The notes below the pieces were generated by a model. The model was not told the origin of the DNA, made no database searches, and saw only the letters and a program-made list of their open reading frames with translations. Shown piece after piece: positions 1 through 6,550 of a DNA stretch of 12,931 nucleotides; the first letter of the stretch is position 1; the number at the start of each line of letters is the position of its first letter. Position numbers and translations under genes: made by a program. This DNA comes from Pseudomonadota bacterium (lineage in GTDB: Bacteria; Pseudomonadota; Alphaproteobacteria; Rhizobiales; Rhizobiaceae), in contig JAEWOP010000022.1 of NCBI GenBank assembly GCA_023399635.1, positions 1-12,931 of the forward strand, written 5' to 3'.

Positions 1-30
1 GAACGAATCTATATGCTGAAGTATCCCCCT

Positions 31-101
31 CACCAACAAAATCTGAGGTTTAGCCTTCGGCTAACCCCTCGATTTTGTGACCTCTCCCACGAGGGGAGAG
101 G
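31..101. repeat. Palindromic intergenic repeat, two hairpins
   Basis: Two adjacent inverted repeats fill the region after the stop of the minus-strand gene at 125. The first spans 37-77: CAAAATC (37-43) pairs with GATTTTG (71-77), GAGG (45-48) with CCTC (67-70), and TAGCC (51-55) with GGCTA (59-63) around a TTC loop. The second spans 81-101: CCTCTCCC (81-88) pairs with GGGAGAGG (94-101). Sequences of this style, with a CTCTCCC...GGGGAGAGG tail, are frequent between genes in rhizobia, which suggests a dispersed repeat; copy number cannot be seen from one window. It could also act as a transcription terminator for the gene at 125-598, although neither strand shows a clean T-run. Confidence 0.6.
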
Positions 102-124
102 GAAAGTTGCGGATACCGCGCCGC

Positions 125-598
125 CTATCGCGCGAGATCGACCAGCGACAGTTCAACGACCCAGTCATAGTCCGTCAGGTCCGGGTTCACCGGGCGAGGA
201 GCCGCAAAGCCGTGCGGGAGGATGCCGTAGCAGACGATGGCGGTGTCGCCGGGCTCGATGATGCGGTCGCTGCGCAGGATGGCCCGGTAGGCGATGGAGG
301 AATGTCCCTTCAGCCGCGCCGTCAGCTCGAAGGAGAGACGCACCACCGGCCGGTCATTGCCGTTGTGGAATTCCACCATGATCGGCTGACCGGGATCGGT
401 ACAGACGCCCGGGTTGATCGCCGCGCGCGCGGCCAGCGCCTGCCTTTCCTGGGAGCGCTGCCGCGTCCCGCTGTCGGTGACGAACCACAGCACGGCACCC
501 AGACCCACGGCCAGCGCCAGAACGGCGGCAGCTGCCCGGCGGTTGAGAAGAAACAGCACGACAGTGAGGGTGACGGCGGCGGCAACGGCCCAGGCCAT
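125..598 (-). CDS. Hypothetical membrane-anchored periplasmic protein
   Basis: This is a 157-residue protein that I do not recognise. Two hydrophobic segments lie at about residues 1-19 and 24-41, separated by a short NRR turn. By the positive-inside rule the turn should be cytoplasmic, with both ends in the periplasm. The remaining ~115 residues look soluble and beta-rich (for example VVRLSFELTARL and YDWVVELSLVDL). Cys66 and Cys123 could form a disulfide if this part is periplasmic. The start ATG is preceded by GAGGGG at a normal distance (minus strand of 603-608), which supports it. The gene lies 140 bases after the small membrane protein at 739-1074 on the same strand, with a hairpin at 674-705 between them, so it may or may not share a transcript. 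Coding potential is good, but no function is proposed. Confidence 0.75.
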   Translation of the reverse strand: MAWAVAAAVTLTVVLFLLNRRAAAAVLALAVGLGAVLWFVTDSGTRQRSQERQALAARAAINPGVCTDPGQPIMVEFHNGNDRPVVRLSFELTARLKGHSSIAYRAILRSDRIIEPGDTAIVCYGILPHGFAAPRPVNPDLTDYDWVVELSLVDLAR

Positions 599-673
599 TA
601 CGTCCCCTCATGGTTTAGGCGAGGCATCATAAGGCTTAATCTAGGTCGAGCGGCCATGAATGCAATCATTTCA

Positions 674-705
674 GCGGTCTCACCACGCCTTTGTGAGAAA
701 ACCGC
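674..705 (-). other. Hairpin between two minus-strand genes
   Basis: GCGGT (674-678) pairs with ACCGC (701-705), and CTCAC (679-683) pairs with GTGAG (693-697), with a three-base AAA bulge at 698-700. It begins 34 bases after the stop of the gene at 739-1074. Neither strand has a T-tract after the stem, so it is a weak candidate terminator or a transcript-stabilising stem. The rest of 599-738 shows nothing else convincing. Confidence 0.3.
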
Positions 706-738
706 AGAGCCTTGCCCTCGAGGAGAGGAGTGCTTCTT

Positions 739-1074
739 TCAGCGCATCTTTGTCGTTGCCACCAGCACCGCCGCCATCACGCCGATCAACCCGCTTGCCC
801 AGGCCAAAAGCGGCGGCAAGGCGAAGATCAGCGGCATCAGAAGCATCACGAGGGCGAATCCGGCATCCAGCGCCAGATGAGCCGGCATGGTGAGGACAGG
901 CTTCCAGCCAAGTTCATAATCGGTCGCCAACGAGTACACGATGGCAAAGCCGCCGAGCAGCAGAAAGGCATAGAAGCCGATGCCATCGGCTCCGGAGAGA
1001 AAGGCAAGCGCAATCATGCCGATGCCGACGACATAGTCAGCAATTCCATGAACGAGCGTCGGCACGAAGCGCAT
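739..1074 (-). CDS. Small four-helix membrane protein
   Basis: This 111-residue, very hydrophobic protein has four likely transmembrane helices (about residues 7-27, 33-51, 67-86 and 88-107). Helix pairs 1-2 and 3-4 look like a duplication: each begins with a Pro and then an H-x3-D motif (His9/Asp13 in VHGIADY; His66/Asp70 in HLALDAG). The size, the four-helix layout and the repeat resemble SPW-repeat-type membrane proteins of unknown function, but the W-P signature is not present, so this is only an analogy. The start is secure: a perfect AGGAGG (minus strand of 1081-1086) sits a few bases upstream of the ATG. A candidate stress-sigma promoter (1106-1131) lies in the 97-base gap after the sensor kinase gene, suggesting separate control. 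Function is unknown. Confidence 0.8.
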   Translation of the reverse strand: MRFVPTLVHGIADYVVGIGMIALAFLSGADGIGFYAFLLLGGFAIVYSLATDYELGWKPVLTMPAHLALDAGFALVMLLMPLIFALPPLLAWASGLIGVMAAVLVATTKMR

Positions 1075-1105
1075 CGGAAACCTCCTGGGAAAACATCAGA
1101 GGCGG

Positions 1106-1131
1106 AACAGGATTAAGAGGCGCAAGGTTCC
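1106..1131 (-). promoter_or_regulatory. Candidate EcfG/RpoE2-type promoter (site A)
   Basis: On the minus strand GGAAC (1131-1127) is followed after 18 bases by GTTCC (1108-1104). Alphaproteobacterial general-stress sigma factors (EcfG, RpoE2, SigT) use GGAAC, a spacer of about 16-17, then CGTT; here the last element reads TGTT. The first G of GTT is 34 bases before the start codon of the membrane protein at 739-1074. The site is symmetric (GGAAC...GTTCC), so it also fits the consensus on the other strand and could instead be an operator. Confidence 0.4.
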
Positions 1132-1171
1132 AGCCCTGGGCTCGCGGGGCCGCCGGACGCATCTCGGGTGG

Positions 1172-3253
1172 CTACGAACGGCGAAACGGGATAACCGCTC
1201 CGGCAGTCGCCGCCTGCCCCGCCTGCAGCAGGGCTGCGCGCAGGTCGCTTGCGGTGAACGGCTTGATCACCAGCGGTGCCCCGACATCGGTCCCCTTCTC
1301 GATCTCGTCGCTGTAACCGGTCATCAGCACGATCCCTACACGGGGATAAGCTCGACGCAGTTGATCGCGCAGTTCAAAACCGTTCATCCCGGGCATCATC
1401 ACATCGCTCAACACGACGTCGATATCGGCATGCTCGGAAAGAAGCGTCAACGCCATCTGCGCGGAACTTGCCGCAAGGACGGCAAGACCCACCTCCTCCA
1501 CAGCAAGCTGCGCGGCCGCCAGCGAGGCGGGCGTATCATCTACCACAAGCACCCGGCGTGGAAGGTGCGGCGCCTCCGCGACAGGCTGTTGCGGCGTTGC
1601 CAGCTCCCCTTCGGCGCGAGGAAGGTAGATGGTGACCGCCGTGCCCTTGCCCTCAAGGCTGTCCACCACCACGGAGCCGCCGGAACGTTCGGCAAAGCTG
1701 TAAACCTGGGTGAGCCCAAGCCCGGAAGCGGCGTCTCCCTTGGTGGTGAAGAACGGCTCGAAGACCCGATCGACGATCTTGCGCTGGATGCCCTCTCCCG
1801 GGTCTGTCACGGTAATCGCCACGCCGGGACCTTTGAGATTACCAGCTTCCGTTGCAAGATTCGCAATATTGCGCCCAGTCACCGAGATTGTTCCGGGCAT
1901 CGGCATGGCTTCGCGGGCATTGGTAACGATGTTGATCAGCGCGGCATCGAGAGCACCGGGATCGACGTTCACCGGCCACAGATCAGGCGCCAGAGCCAGT
2001 TCCAGCAGGTTGTTGCCGCTTGCCGCCTTTGCCAGCAGGTCATGGAGGGTGACGGTGCGATCCTGCAGCAGGACAGGCTCGGCGCCCCGGTTGGAGCGCC
2101 TTGAGAAGGAAAGCAGCCGCTGCGTCATGCCGCGCCCGCGATCCACCGCATCCACCATCAGGTCGAGGATCTGGTTGACCCGCTTCTCGTCGCCTCGCCG
2201 GCGGCGGATGCTTTCCACACCGGACTGGAACACCATCAGCAAATTGTTGAAATCATGCGCCACGCCGCCGGTCAGCTTGCCAAGCGCGTCCATGCGCTGC
2301 CAGTTGGCGAGAGCCACGTCCTGGCGTCGCCGCGCATCGAGTTCACGCAAGAACAGAAACAGCGCAAGACCGGACAAGCAGAGCGTGGCCAAGGCGACCG
2401 CCGCAAGAAGCTCGTAGCCTCGCAGCGTCAGGGCATCATAGTCTGCGCGCGGCATCCCCACAGCAACACTCCAGGGCTGTCCGACAACAGGGGTCTCCCA
2501 CACCCTCAACGCCTCGCTTTCCCCGACCACCACATCTCGCAGTCCCTCATGGTCGCCGGCCGGTGCCAGAGCGGAGGAAGCACCGCCCACCAGTAAGGGA
2601 TCACCCGCCGTCGATGCCACAAGCGTGCCGTCCGCGGCCTCAATCCAGCCCACCCAGGTCGCGGGAAGGCCGTTTGCGCGCAAGACGTCCGCAAGCGCCT
2701 GTGCGCGAATGACGGCAGTTAACGCATAGATGGGCGTTCCCTTGCGCATCACCGGCACGCGCACCGGAAACGCAACCATGCCGCCGGGACCGCGTGCTAC
2801 GTTGCCGATGGATGCCTCGCCCGTCGCGAAAAGCCGACGATTGCTGTCCTGCTCGATGATGCTACCGCCACTGTTGCGCGAAGTGGGCTCCGACAGGACG
2901 ATCTTCCCCTCCTCGTCGATCAGCCGGAGGATTTCCCAGATCGGCATGCGGGCACGAAGGCGCGCAGCCACTTCGGCAAAGCCCTTGCGCTGAAGCGGCG
3001 GATCCAGCCGCGGACTTTCGGTAACAATGCTGAGAAGCTGGACCTGTGCCTCCAGCTCGCGGGAGATTGCGGCTGCGGCGCGCTGGCTGCGTTCGCGCAG
3101 AACATCGTCCAGCGCCTTTTTCTGCGCCTGGATGAAGTAGCTTCCGACAACGCCGCTCATAACCGCAATGGGGATGAGTGCCGCGAGCAGCAGCAACAGC
3201 ATCGACCGTCTCAGGGTAGTGAAGGGACTGCTGCCTGGAGTGCTTCGCATCAT
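1172..3253 (-). CDS. Hybrid sensor histidine kinase with C-terminal receiver
   Basis: This 693-residue inner-membrane hybrid kinase has TM1 at about residues 19-41, a periplasmic sensor of about 240 residues, and TM2 at about 281-303. The sensor segment ILRLIDEEGKIVLSEP and its surroundings look like a double Cache fold, which commonly binds small metabolites. The cytoplasmic part has an H-box AHDFNNLL with His333 as phospho-acceptor, an N-box with Asn441 and Asn445, a G1 box DPGEG (484-488), an F-box FEPFFTTK and a G2 box GLGL (511-514). A receiver domain follows at about 566-680, with Asp572/Asp573, phospho-acceptor Asp617, Thr645 and Lys664. All key residues are intact. No DNA-binding response regulator is adjacent, so the output partner is unknown. 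The start is ATGATG; the ribosome site is weak, so a start a few codons away is possible. The ligand cannot be read from sequence. Confidence 0.92.
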   Translation of the reverse strand: MMRSTPGSSPFTTLRRSMLLLLLAALIPIAVMSGVVGSYFIQAQKKALDDVLRERSQRAAAAISRELEAQVQLLSIVTESPRLDPPLQRKGFAEVAARLRARMPIWEILRLIDEEGKIVLSEPTSRNSGGSIIEQDSNRRLFATGEASIGNVARGPGGMVAFPVRVPVMRKGTPIYALTAVIRAQALADVLRANGLPATWVGWIEAADGTLVASTAGDPLLVGGASSALAPAGDHEGLRDVVVGESEALRVWETPVVGQPWSVAVGMPRADYDALTLRGYELLAAVALATLCLSGLALFLFLRELDARRRQDVALANWQRMDALGKLTGGVAHDFNNLLMVFQSGVESIRRRRGDEKRVNQILDLMVDAVDRGRGMTQRLLSFSRRSNRGAEPVLLQDRTVTLHDLLAKAASGNNLLELALAPDLWPVNVDPGALDAALINIVTNAREAMPMPGTISVTGRNIANLATEAGNLKGPGVAITVTDPGEGIQRKIVDRVFEPFFTTKGDAASGLGLTQVYSFAERSGGSVVVDSLEGKGTAVTIYLPRAEGELATPQQPVAEAPHLPRRVLVVDDTPASLAAAQLAVEEVGLAVLAASSAQMALTLLSEHADIDVVLSDVMMPGMNGFELRDQLRRAYPRVGIVLMTGYSDEIEKGTDVGAPLVIKPFTASDLRAALLQAGQAATAGAVIPFRRS

Positions 3254-3346
3254 AGACTCACTGCTTCCGCTGCTTGTAAGCTAGAGCAGTTTGGCGCGTG
3301 TGCAACCACGGCACGGCTCCCGTCAATGCGTCGTCGCGGAATGAGA

Positions 3347-3369
3347 AAGGCGCCGCATCGCGGCGCCTT
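3347..3369 (-). terminator. Hairpin terminator after ferritin-like gene
   Basis: A perfect 10-bp stem, AAGGCGCCGC (3347-3356) with GCGGCGCCTT (3360-3369), has a three-base loop. It starts 25 bases after the stop of the ferritin-like gene. On the minus strand the stem ends in CTTTCTC, a modest T-tract. It separates this gene from the sensor kinase gene, whose own promoter must lie in roughly 3254-3346; no clear -35/-10 pair was seen there. Confidence 0.75.
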
Positions 3370-3394
3370 CCTTCTGGTATCCAATGAAGGACAA

Positions 3395-3844
3395 TCACAT
3401 CCTTTGCGCGGTCGTCTCCATCCAGGCACGGTGGCGCTCTTCATCGGCCAGAGCCTTCTGGAAAAAGGCCTTGGACTTCGGCACGGCTTCCTGGTGGGCT
3501 GCGGCGCGCTCGTAAGCCGTCACAGTGTCGTCCTCATTGGTTTTCATGGCTTTCAGGATCGCGGCATCGCCCATGAGGTCGGCAAGGGCAATCTTGCCGG
3601 TTGTCAGCATCTGCTTCATGTCGCCTTCGGCGGGTGCATCGATGCCGAGCTCGCGGGCCATCTCGTGCAGCACAGTCAGGTGCTGCAGATGATCCTGGCG
3701 GAACGCTTCGACCTGGGTGCTCAGCGCCTTGTCATCCAGCCGCTCAATGGTCGATTCATAAGCGGCGATTGCATCATGCTCGAGGTAGATGAGATTGGTG
3801 ACGAGCTTTTCAATGCTGGACTCGTTGCCGACCATGGTAACCAT
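3395..3844 (-). CDS. Ferritin-like four-helix-bundle protein
   Basis: This 149-residue, entirely helical protein has acidic and His residues arranged as in the ferritin-like superfamily. Helix 1 carries YLEHDAIAAYE (Glu22, Glu30), helix 2 has EAFRQDHLQHL (Glu46, His52, His55), helix 3 has EDDTVTAYERA (Glu104, Tyr111, Glu112), and helix 4 has DEERHRAW (Glu135-x-x-His138). This suggests a di-metal site. Length and pattern fit the small DUF2383/PA2169-like or rubrerythrin-like bundle proteins, often linked to stress; the substrate is unknown. The frame is open upstream to 3943, but the start at 3844 is preferred: AGGAG lies seven bases before it, and a candidate promoter at 3878-3903 lies downstream of the longer start. 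A second in-frame ATG follows three codons later. The gene is flanked by terminators at both ends, so it is probably monocistronic. Confidence 0.85.
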   Translation of the reverse strand: MVTMVGNESSIEKLVTNLIYLEHDAIAAYESTIERLDDKALSTQVEAFRQDHLQHLTVLHEMARELGIDAPAEGDMKQMLTTGKIALADLMGDAAILKAMKTNEDDTVTAYERAAAHQEAVPKSKAFFQKALADEERHRAWMETTAQRM

Positions 3845-3877
3845 GACTTCACTCCTGTTTTGTTCAACACGAAGTCG

Positions 3878-3903
3878 AAACACAGTGGAGCAGGTACGGT
3901 TCC
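3878..3903 (-). promoter_or_regulatory. Candidate EcfG/RpoE2-type promoter (site B)
   Basis: On the minus strand GGAAC (3903-3899) is followed after 17 bases by GTTT (3881-3878), read as GGAAC-N16-TGTT against the general-stress consensus GGAAC-N16/17-CGTT. The G of GTTT is 37 bases before the ATG at 3844, giving a short leader that contains the AGGAG ribosome site. A ferritin-like stress gene behind such a promoter is biologically sensible. Confidence 0.6.
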
Positions 3904-3941
3904 CAACGGTCTGGAAGCGTGGGGCCAGCTTACCGAAGAAC

Positions 3942-3975
3942 AAAAAAAGCCGCCGCCGAATCCCGGCAGCGGCTT
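3942..3975 (-). terminator. Intrinsic terminator after outer-membrane barrel gene
   Basis: AAGCCGC (3947-3953) pairs with GCGGCTT (3969-3975), and GCCG (3955-3958) with CGGC (3964-3967), with one mismatch and a five-base loop. On the minus strand the stem is followed by a run of seven T (3948-3942). It lies 30 bases after the stop of the barrel gene. This is a textbook intrinsic terminator. Confidence 0.9.
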
Positions 3976-4005
3976 CAATGACCTCGTAGAGGATTAAGCT
4001 CGGTC

Positions 4006-4635
4006 TTAGAACCGGTAGTTCACGCCAGCCTTGATGGTGTGGTCGCTGACATTGCTTTCCACCGAACCCGTTCCGCCCGTTGGGAAGCTACGGACATCGC
4101 CGGTGCGGGCGTAGTTGTACTCTACGCGGCCGGAGATCTGCTCGTTGAACTTCTGTTCAACGCCTGCGCCAACCAGCCAGCCGGGCTTCCAGCCATCAGG
4201 GCCGCGGGTATCTGCAGTATCACGCAGGCTCGTCATCGTACCGCCGGCCGTGCCATAGATCAGCGTATCACCGAGCGGTGCACCAACCTTGGCCTTTGCG
4301 GCAAGACGATAGCGCTCGCGCAGTTCACCGCCCGGGACGTCGACTTCAACATCGCCCATATGGGACAATTCAAGTTCGCCACCGACAACAGCGCCGCCGA
4401 GCTCAGCATTGTAGCCGCCAAGGATGCCGCCCATGAATTCCTTCTCGCCGGAAAACGGGCTGCCGTGGTCGGAACTCGTGCCGGCGTGGAGACCGACATA
4501 GGCACCGGTCCAGCCGCCGGAAGATTCGGCGGGCGCATCATAGCTCGGTGCAGGCTCGGAATAGGTCAGGTCGGCAGCGCCAGCAGGTGCGGCGAACGCA
4601 GCGAAGATCGCCAGGGCGAAGGGCATCTTGTTCAT
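4006..4635 (-). CDS. Omp25/RopB-like outer-membrane beta-barrel protein
   Basis: This 209-residue protein begins with a Sec signal peptide: MNKMPFAL followed by a hydrophobic Ala-rich core, with likely cleavage after APAGA (about residue 21). A Pro/Ser-rich linker leads to GGWTGAYVGLHAG, the typical first strand of the Omp25/Omp31/RopB family of Hyphomicrobiales. Alternating hydrophobic strands and glycine turns follow (GGILGGYNAELGGAVVGGELE; AKVGAPLGDTLIYGTAGG; GWLVGAGVEQKF; GRVEYNYA), and the chain ends in AGVNYRF with a terminal Phe, as expected for a BAM substrate. An eight-stranded barrel is inferred. The start at 4635 is preferred over the upstream in-frame ATG at 4680 because GGAG stands eight bases before it and the signal peptide then begins at residue 1. 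The gene is preceded by a long leader and followed by a strong terminator, so it is monocistronic. It is probably a structural or membrane-stability protein and not a large-pore porin. Confidence 0.88.
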   Translation of the reverse strand: MNKMPFALAIFAAFAAPAGAADLTYSEPAPSYDAPAESSGGWTGAYVGLHAGTSSDHGSPFSGEKEFMGGILGGYNAELGGAVVGGELELSHMGDVEVDVPGGELRERYRLAAKAKVGAPLGDTLIYGTAGGTMTSLRDTADTRGPDGWKPGWLVGAGVEQKFNEQISGRVEYNYARTGDVRSFPTGGTGSVESNVSDHTIKAGVNYRF

Positions 4636-4934
4636 TGTGTTTACTCCGTACAGCGCCTGCATTTTTTCAACGCAGGCCATTACTCAATACAATTTGCAAT
4701 CACGGCGACGGCCGCCCCACTAGCCCTACGTGGCCAACCGCCGGAAGCTTCCCTCAACTTGTCAGGAATTGATAAAGGTTGTCTTAACTTTCCGCCTGAG
4801 TGAGCCTTGAGCGCTAGAGCCGCGGTCACGAAATCGCGAGCGTCTGCACGGAGAGTTATGCGGCGCTGTGCGACATAGCCGAGCCGTGGGGACCCAAACT
4901 TTGCACCACAGTGAGCTATACCCCCCAATCGAAA
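4636..4934 (-). other. Gene-free region upstream of the barrel gene
   Basis: About 300 bases without a convincing gene. The only sizeable open frame (minus, 4680-4928) has no family features and lacks a clear ribosome site. Near the barrel gene a small stem, CCTGC (4656-4660) with GCAGG (4672-4676), would lie in the mRNA leader; together with the length of the region this suggests a leader that could carry promoter and post-transcriptional control. I could not place a -35/-10 pair with confidence. Confidence 0.4.
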
Positions 4935-4959
4935 AAGGCCGGTAGCTCGTACCGACCTT
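4932..4959 (-). terminator. Intrinsic terminator after ftsZ
   Basis: AAGG (4935-4938) pairs with CCTT (4956-4959), and CGGTA (4940-4944) pairs with TACCG (4950-4954), with one internal mismatch and a five-base loop. On the minus strand the stem runs into TTTTTC (4936-4931). It lies 23 bases after the ftsZ stop codon. Confidence 0.8.
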
Positions 4960-4982
4960 CCTTCTACATGCCTGAGGCGTTG

Positions 4983-6026
4983 CTATTGGAGAAAGCGTGG
5001 CACCGGCGGGATGCCGGATGCGGCAGCGTTCATTTCCTGCGGCGCCGCCACAGTCCCGGCGCCATCGCCATCGAGGCCCGTCGCGACAACGGAAACACGG
5101 AATATGCCGTCGAGATCACGATCAAAGATCGCACCCACGACGATATCAGCGTCATCCATCACCTCATCCCTGATGCGGCTTGCCGCCTCGTCAACTTCAA
5201 ACAGCGTCATATCGGTGCCGCCGGAAATCGAAATCAAAACGCCCTTCGCACCCTTCATGGAGATCTCGTCGAGCAACGGATTGGCAATAGCGGCTTCTGC
5301 GGCAACGAGAGCGCGACCGTCGCCGGATGCCTCGCCTGTGCCCATCATGGCACGCCCCATACCCTTCATCACCGACTTGACGTCTGCGAAGTCGAGGTTG
5401 ATCAGGCCTTCCTTGACGATCAGGTCGGTAATGCAACCGACGCCAGAAAACAGGACCCGGTCTGCCGTCATGAAGGCATCTGCGAAAGTGGTCTTGGCAT
5501 CGGCGATCCGAAACAGGTTCTGGTTCGGAATAACGATCACGGTATCAGCCGCACGCCGCAATTCCTCGATCCCTGCCTCCGCCGTTTTCATTCGGCGATT
5601 CCCCTCGAAGGTGAACGGCTTCGTCACCACGCCAACGGTCAGGATTCCGGCATTGCGCGCTGCTTGTGCAATGACTGGTGCCGCTCCTGTACCGGTGCCA
5701 CCACCCATGCCGGCGGTGACGAAGCACATATGGCATCCTGATAGGTGATCCATGATCTCATCGATCGATTCCTCAGCGGCGGCACGTCCGATCTCCGGCA
5801 GCGAACCTGCTCCCAAACCTTCCGTCACCGCTGTGCCCAGCTGGATACGACGGGTCGCCTTTGAGGTCGCAAGAACCTGAGCATCGGTATTGGCAGCGAT
5901 GAATTCGACACCTGCCAGTTCTTCGGAAATCATGTTGTTGATGGCGTTGCCGCCGCCGCCGCCCACGCCGATGACGGCGATCCTCGGCCGCATTTCCCTG
6001 ATCGTCTGCTTCTTGTCTTCCGACAT
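4983..6026 (-). CDS. ftsZ: Short FtsZ (second FtsZ of Hyphomicrobiales)
   Basis: This is a tubulin-like GTPase of the cytokinetic ring family, 347 residues long. The nucleotide-binding loop VIGVGGGGGNAINNM (18-32), the tubulin signature GGGTGTG (108-114) and the T7 catalytic loop NLDFAD (210-215, with Asp212 and Asp215) are all intact, so GTP binding and hydrolysis appear possible. The core ends at about residue 317 (VSVVATGLD). Only about 30 residues follow, ending in GIPPVPRFLQ, whereas the main FtsZ of these bacteria is nearly 600 residues with a long linker. This matches the accessory short FtsZ known in Sinorhizobium and Agrobacterium, not the copy in the dcw cluster; no fts/mur genes are nearby. 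The frame is open up to 6362, but the start at 6026 has AGAGGG upstream and fits family length. A terminator follows; no clear promoter was placed in 6027-6186. Confidence 0.93.
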   Translation of the reverse strand: MSEDKKQTIREMRPRIAVIGVGGGGGNAINNMISEELAGVEFIAANTDAQVLATSKATRRIQLGTAVTEGLGAGSLPEIGRAAAEESIDEIMDHLSGCHMCFVTAGMGGGTGTGAAPVIAQAARNAGILTVGVVTKPFTFEGNRRMKTAEAGIEELRRAADTVIVIPNQNLFRIADAKTTFADAFMTADRVLFSGVGCITDLIVKEGLINLDFADVKSVMKGMGRAMMGTGEASGDGRALVAAEAAIANPLLDEISMKGAKGVLISISGGTDMTLFEVDEAASRIRDEVMDDADIVVGAIFDRDLDGIFRVSVVATGLDGDGAGTVAAPQEMNAAASGIPPVPRFLQ

Positions 6027-6181
6027 GGATGTCCCTCTGCGCACATTGCTCGCGGCCTGATGCCCCTGGCACAGCCGAATCGTCATTAGAATAGGCCGGC
6101 AACAAGGCAGAGGCTTGGCAAAAGAACAAGCCACGGCCGCATTCGTGTCATTGCGAGGAGATCTTTCAGGGCGTGCACAAG

Positions 6182-6211
6182 AAAAAGCCCTGCCGAAGGG
6201 AGCGGCAGGGC
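6182..6211 (-). terminator. Intrinsic terminator after 79-residue membrane protein gene
   Basis: GCCCTGCC (6187-6194) pairs perfectly with GGCAGGGC (6204-6211), extended by a G-C pair (6195/6203), with a seven-base loop. On the minus strand a run of five T (6186-6182) follows. It lies 65 bases after the stop at 6277 and separates this gene from ftsZ. Confidence 0.88.
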
Positions 6212-6276
6212 AGAGACTGGAGGTCATCATTGTCTTTTTTGAGCGACAGCAGGGGGGAATGTCGCCCGTTGTTGTT

Positions 6277-6516
6277 CTAGATATGTACGCGCTCACGTTC
6301 GCGCCAGTAGCGGAGGCGCATGCGTGGCGCGATGCGACGTGCGATGAACGGAGCAACCACAAACGAGATCACGATCCACGCCGGAAGCAGGAATTTTGCA
6401 AATTGGTTCAACGCGGGGATCGAAAGGATGGCGATCGCTCCAAACCCGAAGACCACCGCATTCACCATCATCGAGGCGATCACGGTAAGGTAGGTCTGCG
6501 TTCTGATCTTCTCCAT
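6277..6516 (-). CDS. Small two-helix membrane protein with basic tail
   Basis: This 79-residue protein matches no named family that I recognise. Two transmembrane helices are likely (about residues 9-32 and 40-59), followed by a strongly basic, Arg-rich C-terminal tail (ARRIAPRMRLRYWRERERVHI region, residues 59-79). By the positive-inside rule the tail and the N-terminus (MEKIR) are cytoplasmic. Such small proteins are common and poorly studied in rhizobia. The gene has a strong terminator and a candidate stress promoter at 6551-6576, and the downstream distances match those of the ferritin-like gene; these support a real, independently expressed gene. The ribosome site is weak (GGAT about 8-11 bases before the ATG). 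It is divergent from the DUF1883 gene, with about 120 bases between them. Confidence 0.75.
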   Translation of the reverse strand: MEKIRTQTYLTVIASMMVNAVVFGFGAIAILSIPALNQFAKFLLPAWIVISFVVAPFIARRIAPRMRLRYWRERERVHI

Positions 6517-6550
6517 CGAAATGATCCATTGCGTTGTTTCGTTGCTGTCA

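Noticed and set aside
3845..3943. Longer N-terminus for the ferritin-like protein
   Set aside because: The extra 33 residues are not ferritin-like, a candidate promoter lies inside them, and the internal ATG at 3844 has AGGAG at the right distance.
4680..4928. 82-codon minus-strand open frame upstream of the barrel gene
   Set aside because: It has no family features, low-complexity basic composition and no clear ribosome site, and it runs through the leader of the barrel gene; probably a chance open frame in high-GC DNA.
4911..5748. Long plus-strand open frames opposite ftsZ
   Set aside because: They are shadows of the high-GC ftsZ coding strand, with no domain features; the same applies to the plus-strand frames opposite the kinase, degP-like, rarA and ilvD genes.
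6112..6132. Inverted repeat GGCTTG...CAAGCC upstream of ftsZ
   Set aside because: Only a 6-bp stem with a 9-base loop and no T-tract; too weak to call an operator or terminator.
6027..6362. 112-residue N-terminal extension of FtsZ
   Set aside because: The extension has no FtsZ similarity and runs through the terminator of the neighbouring gene and the gene's own 3' end; the ATG at 6026 has a good ribosome site and gives the family N-terminus.
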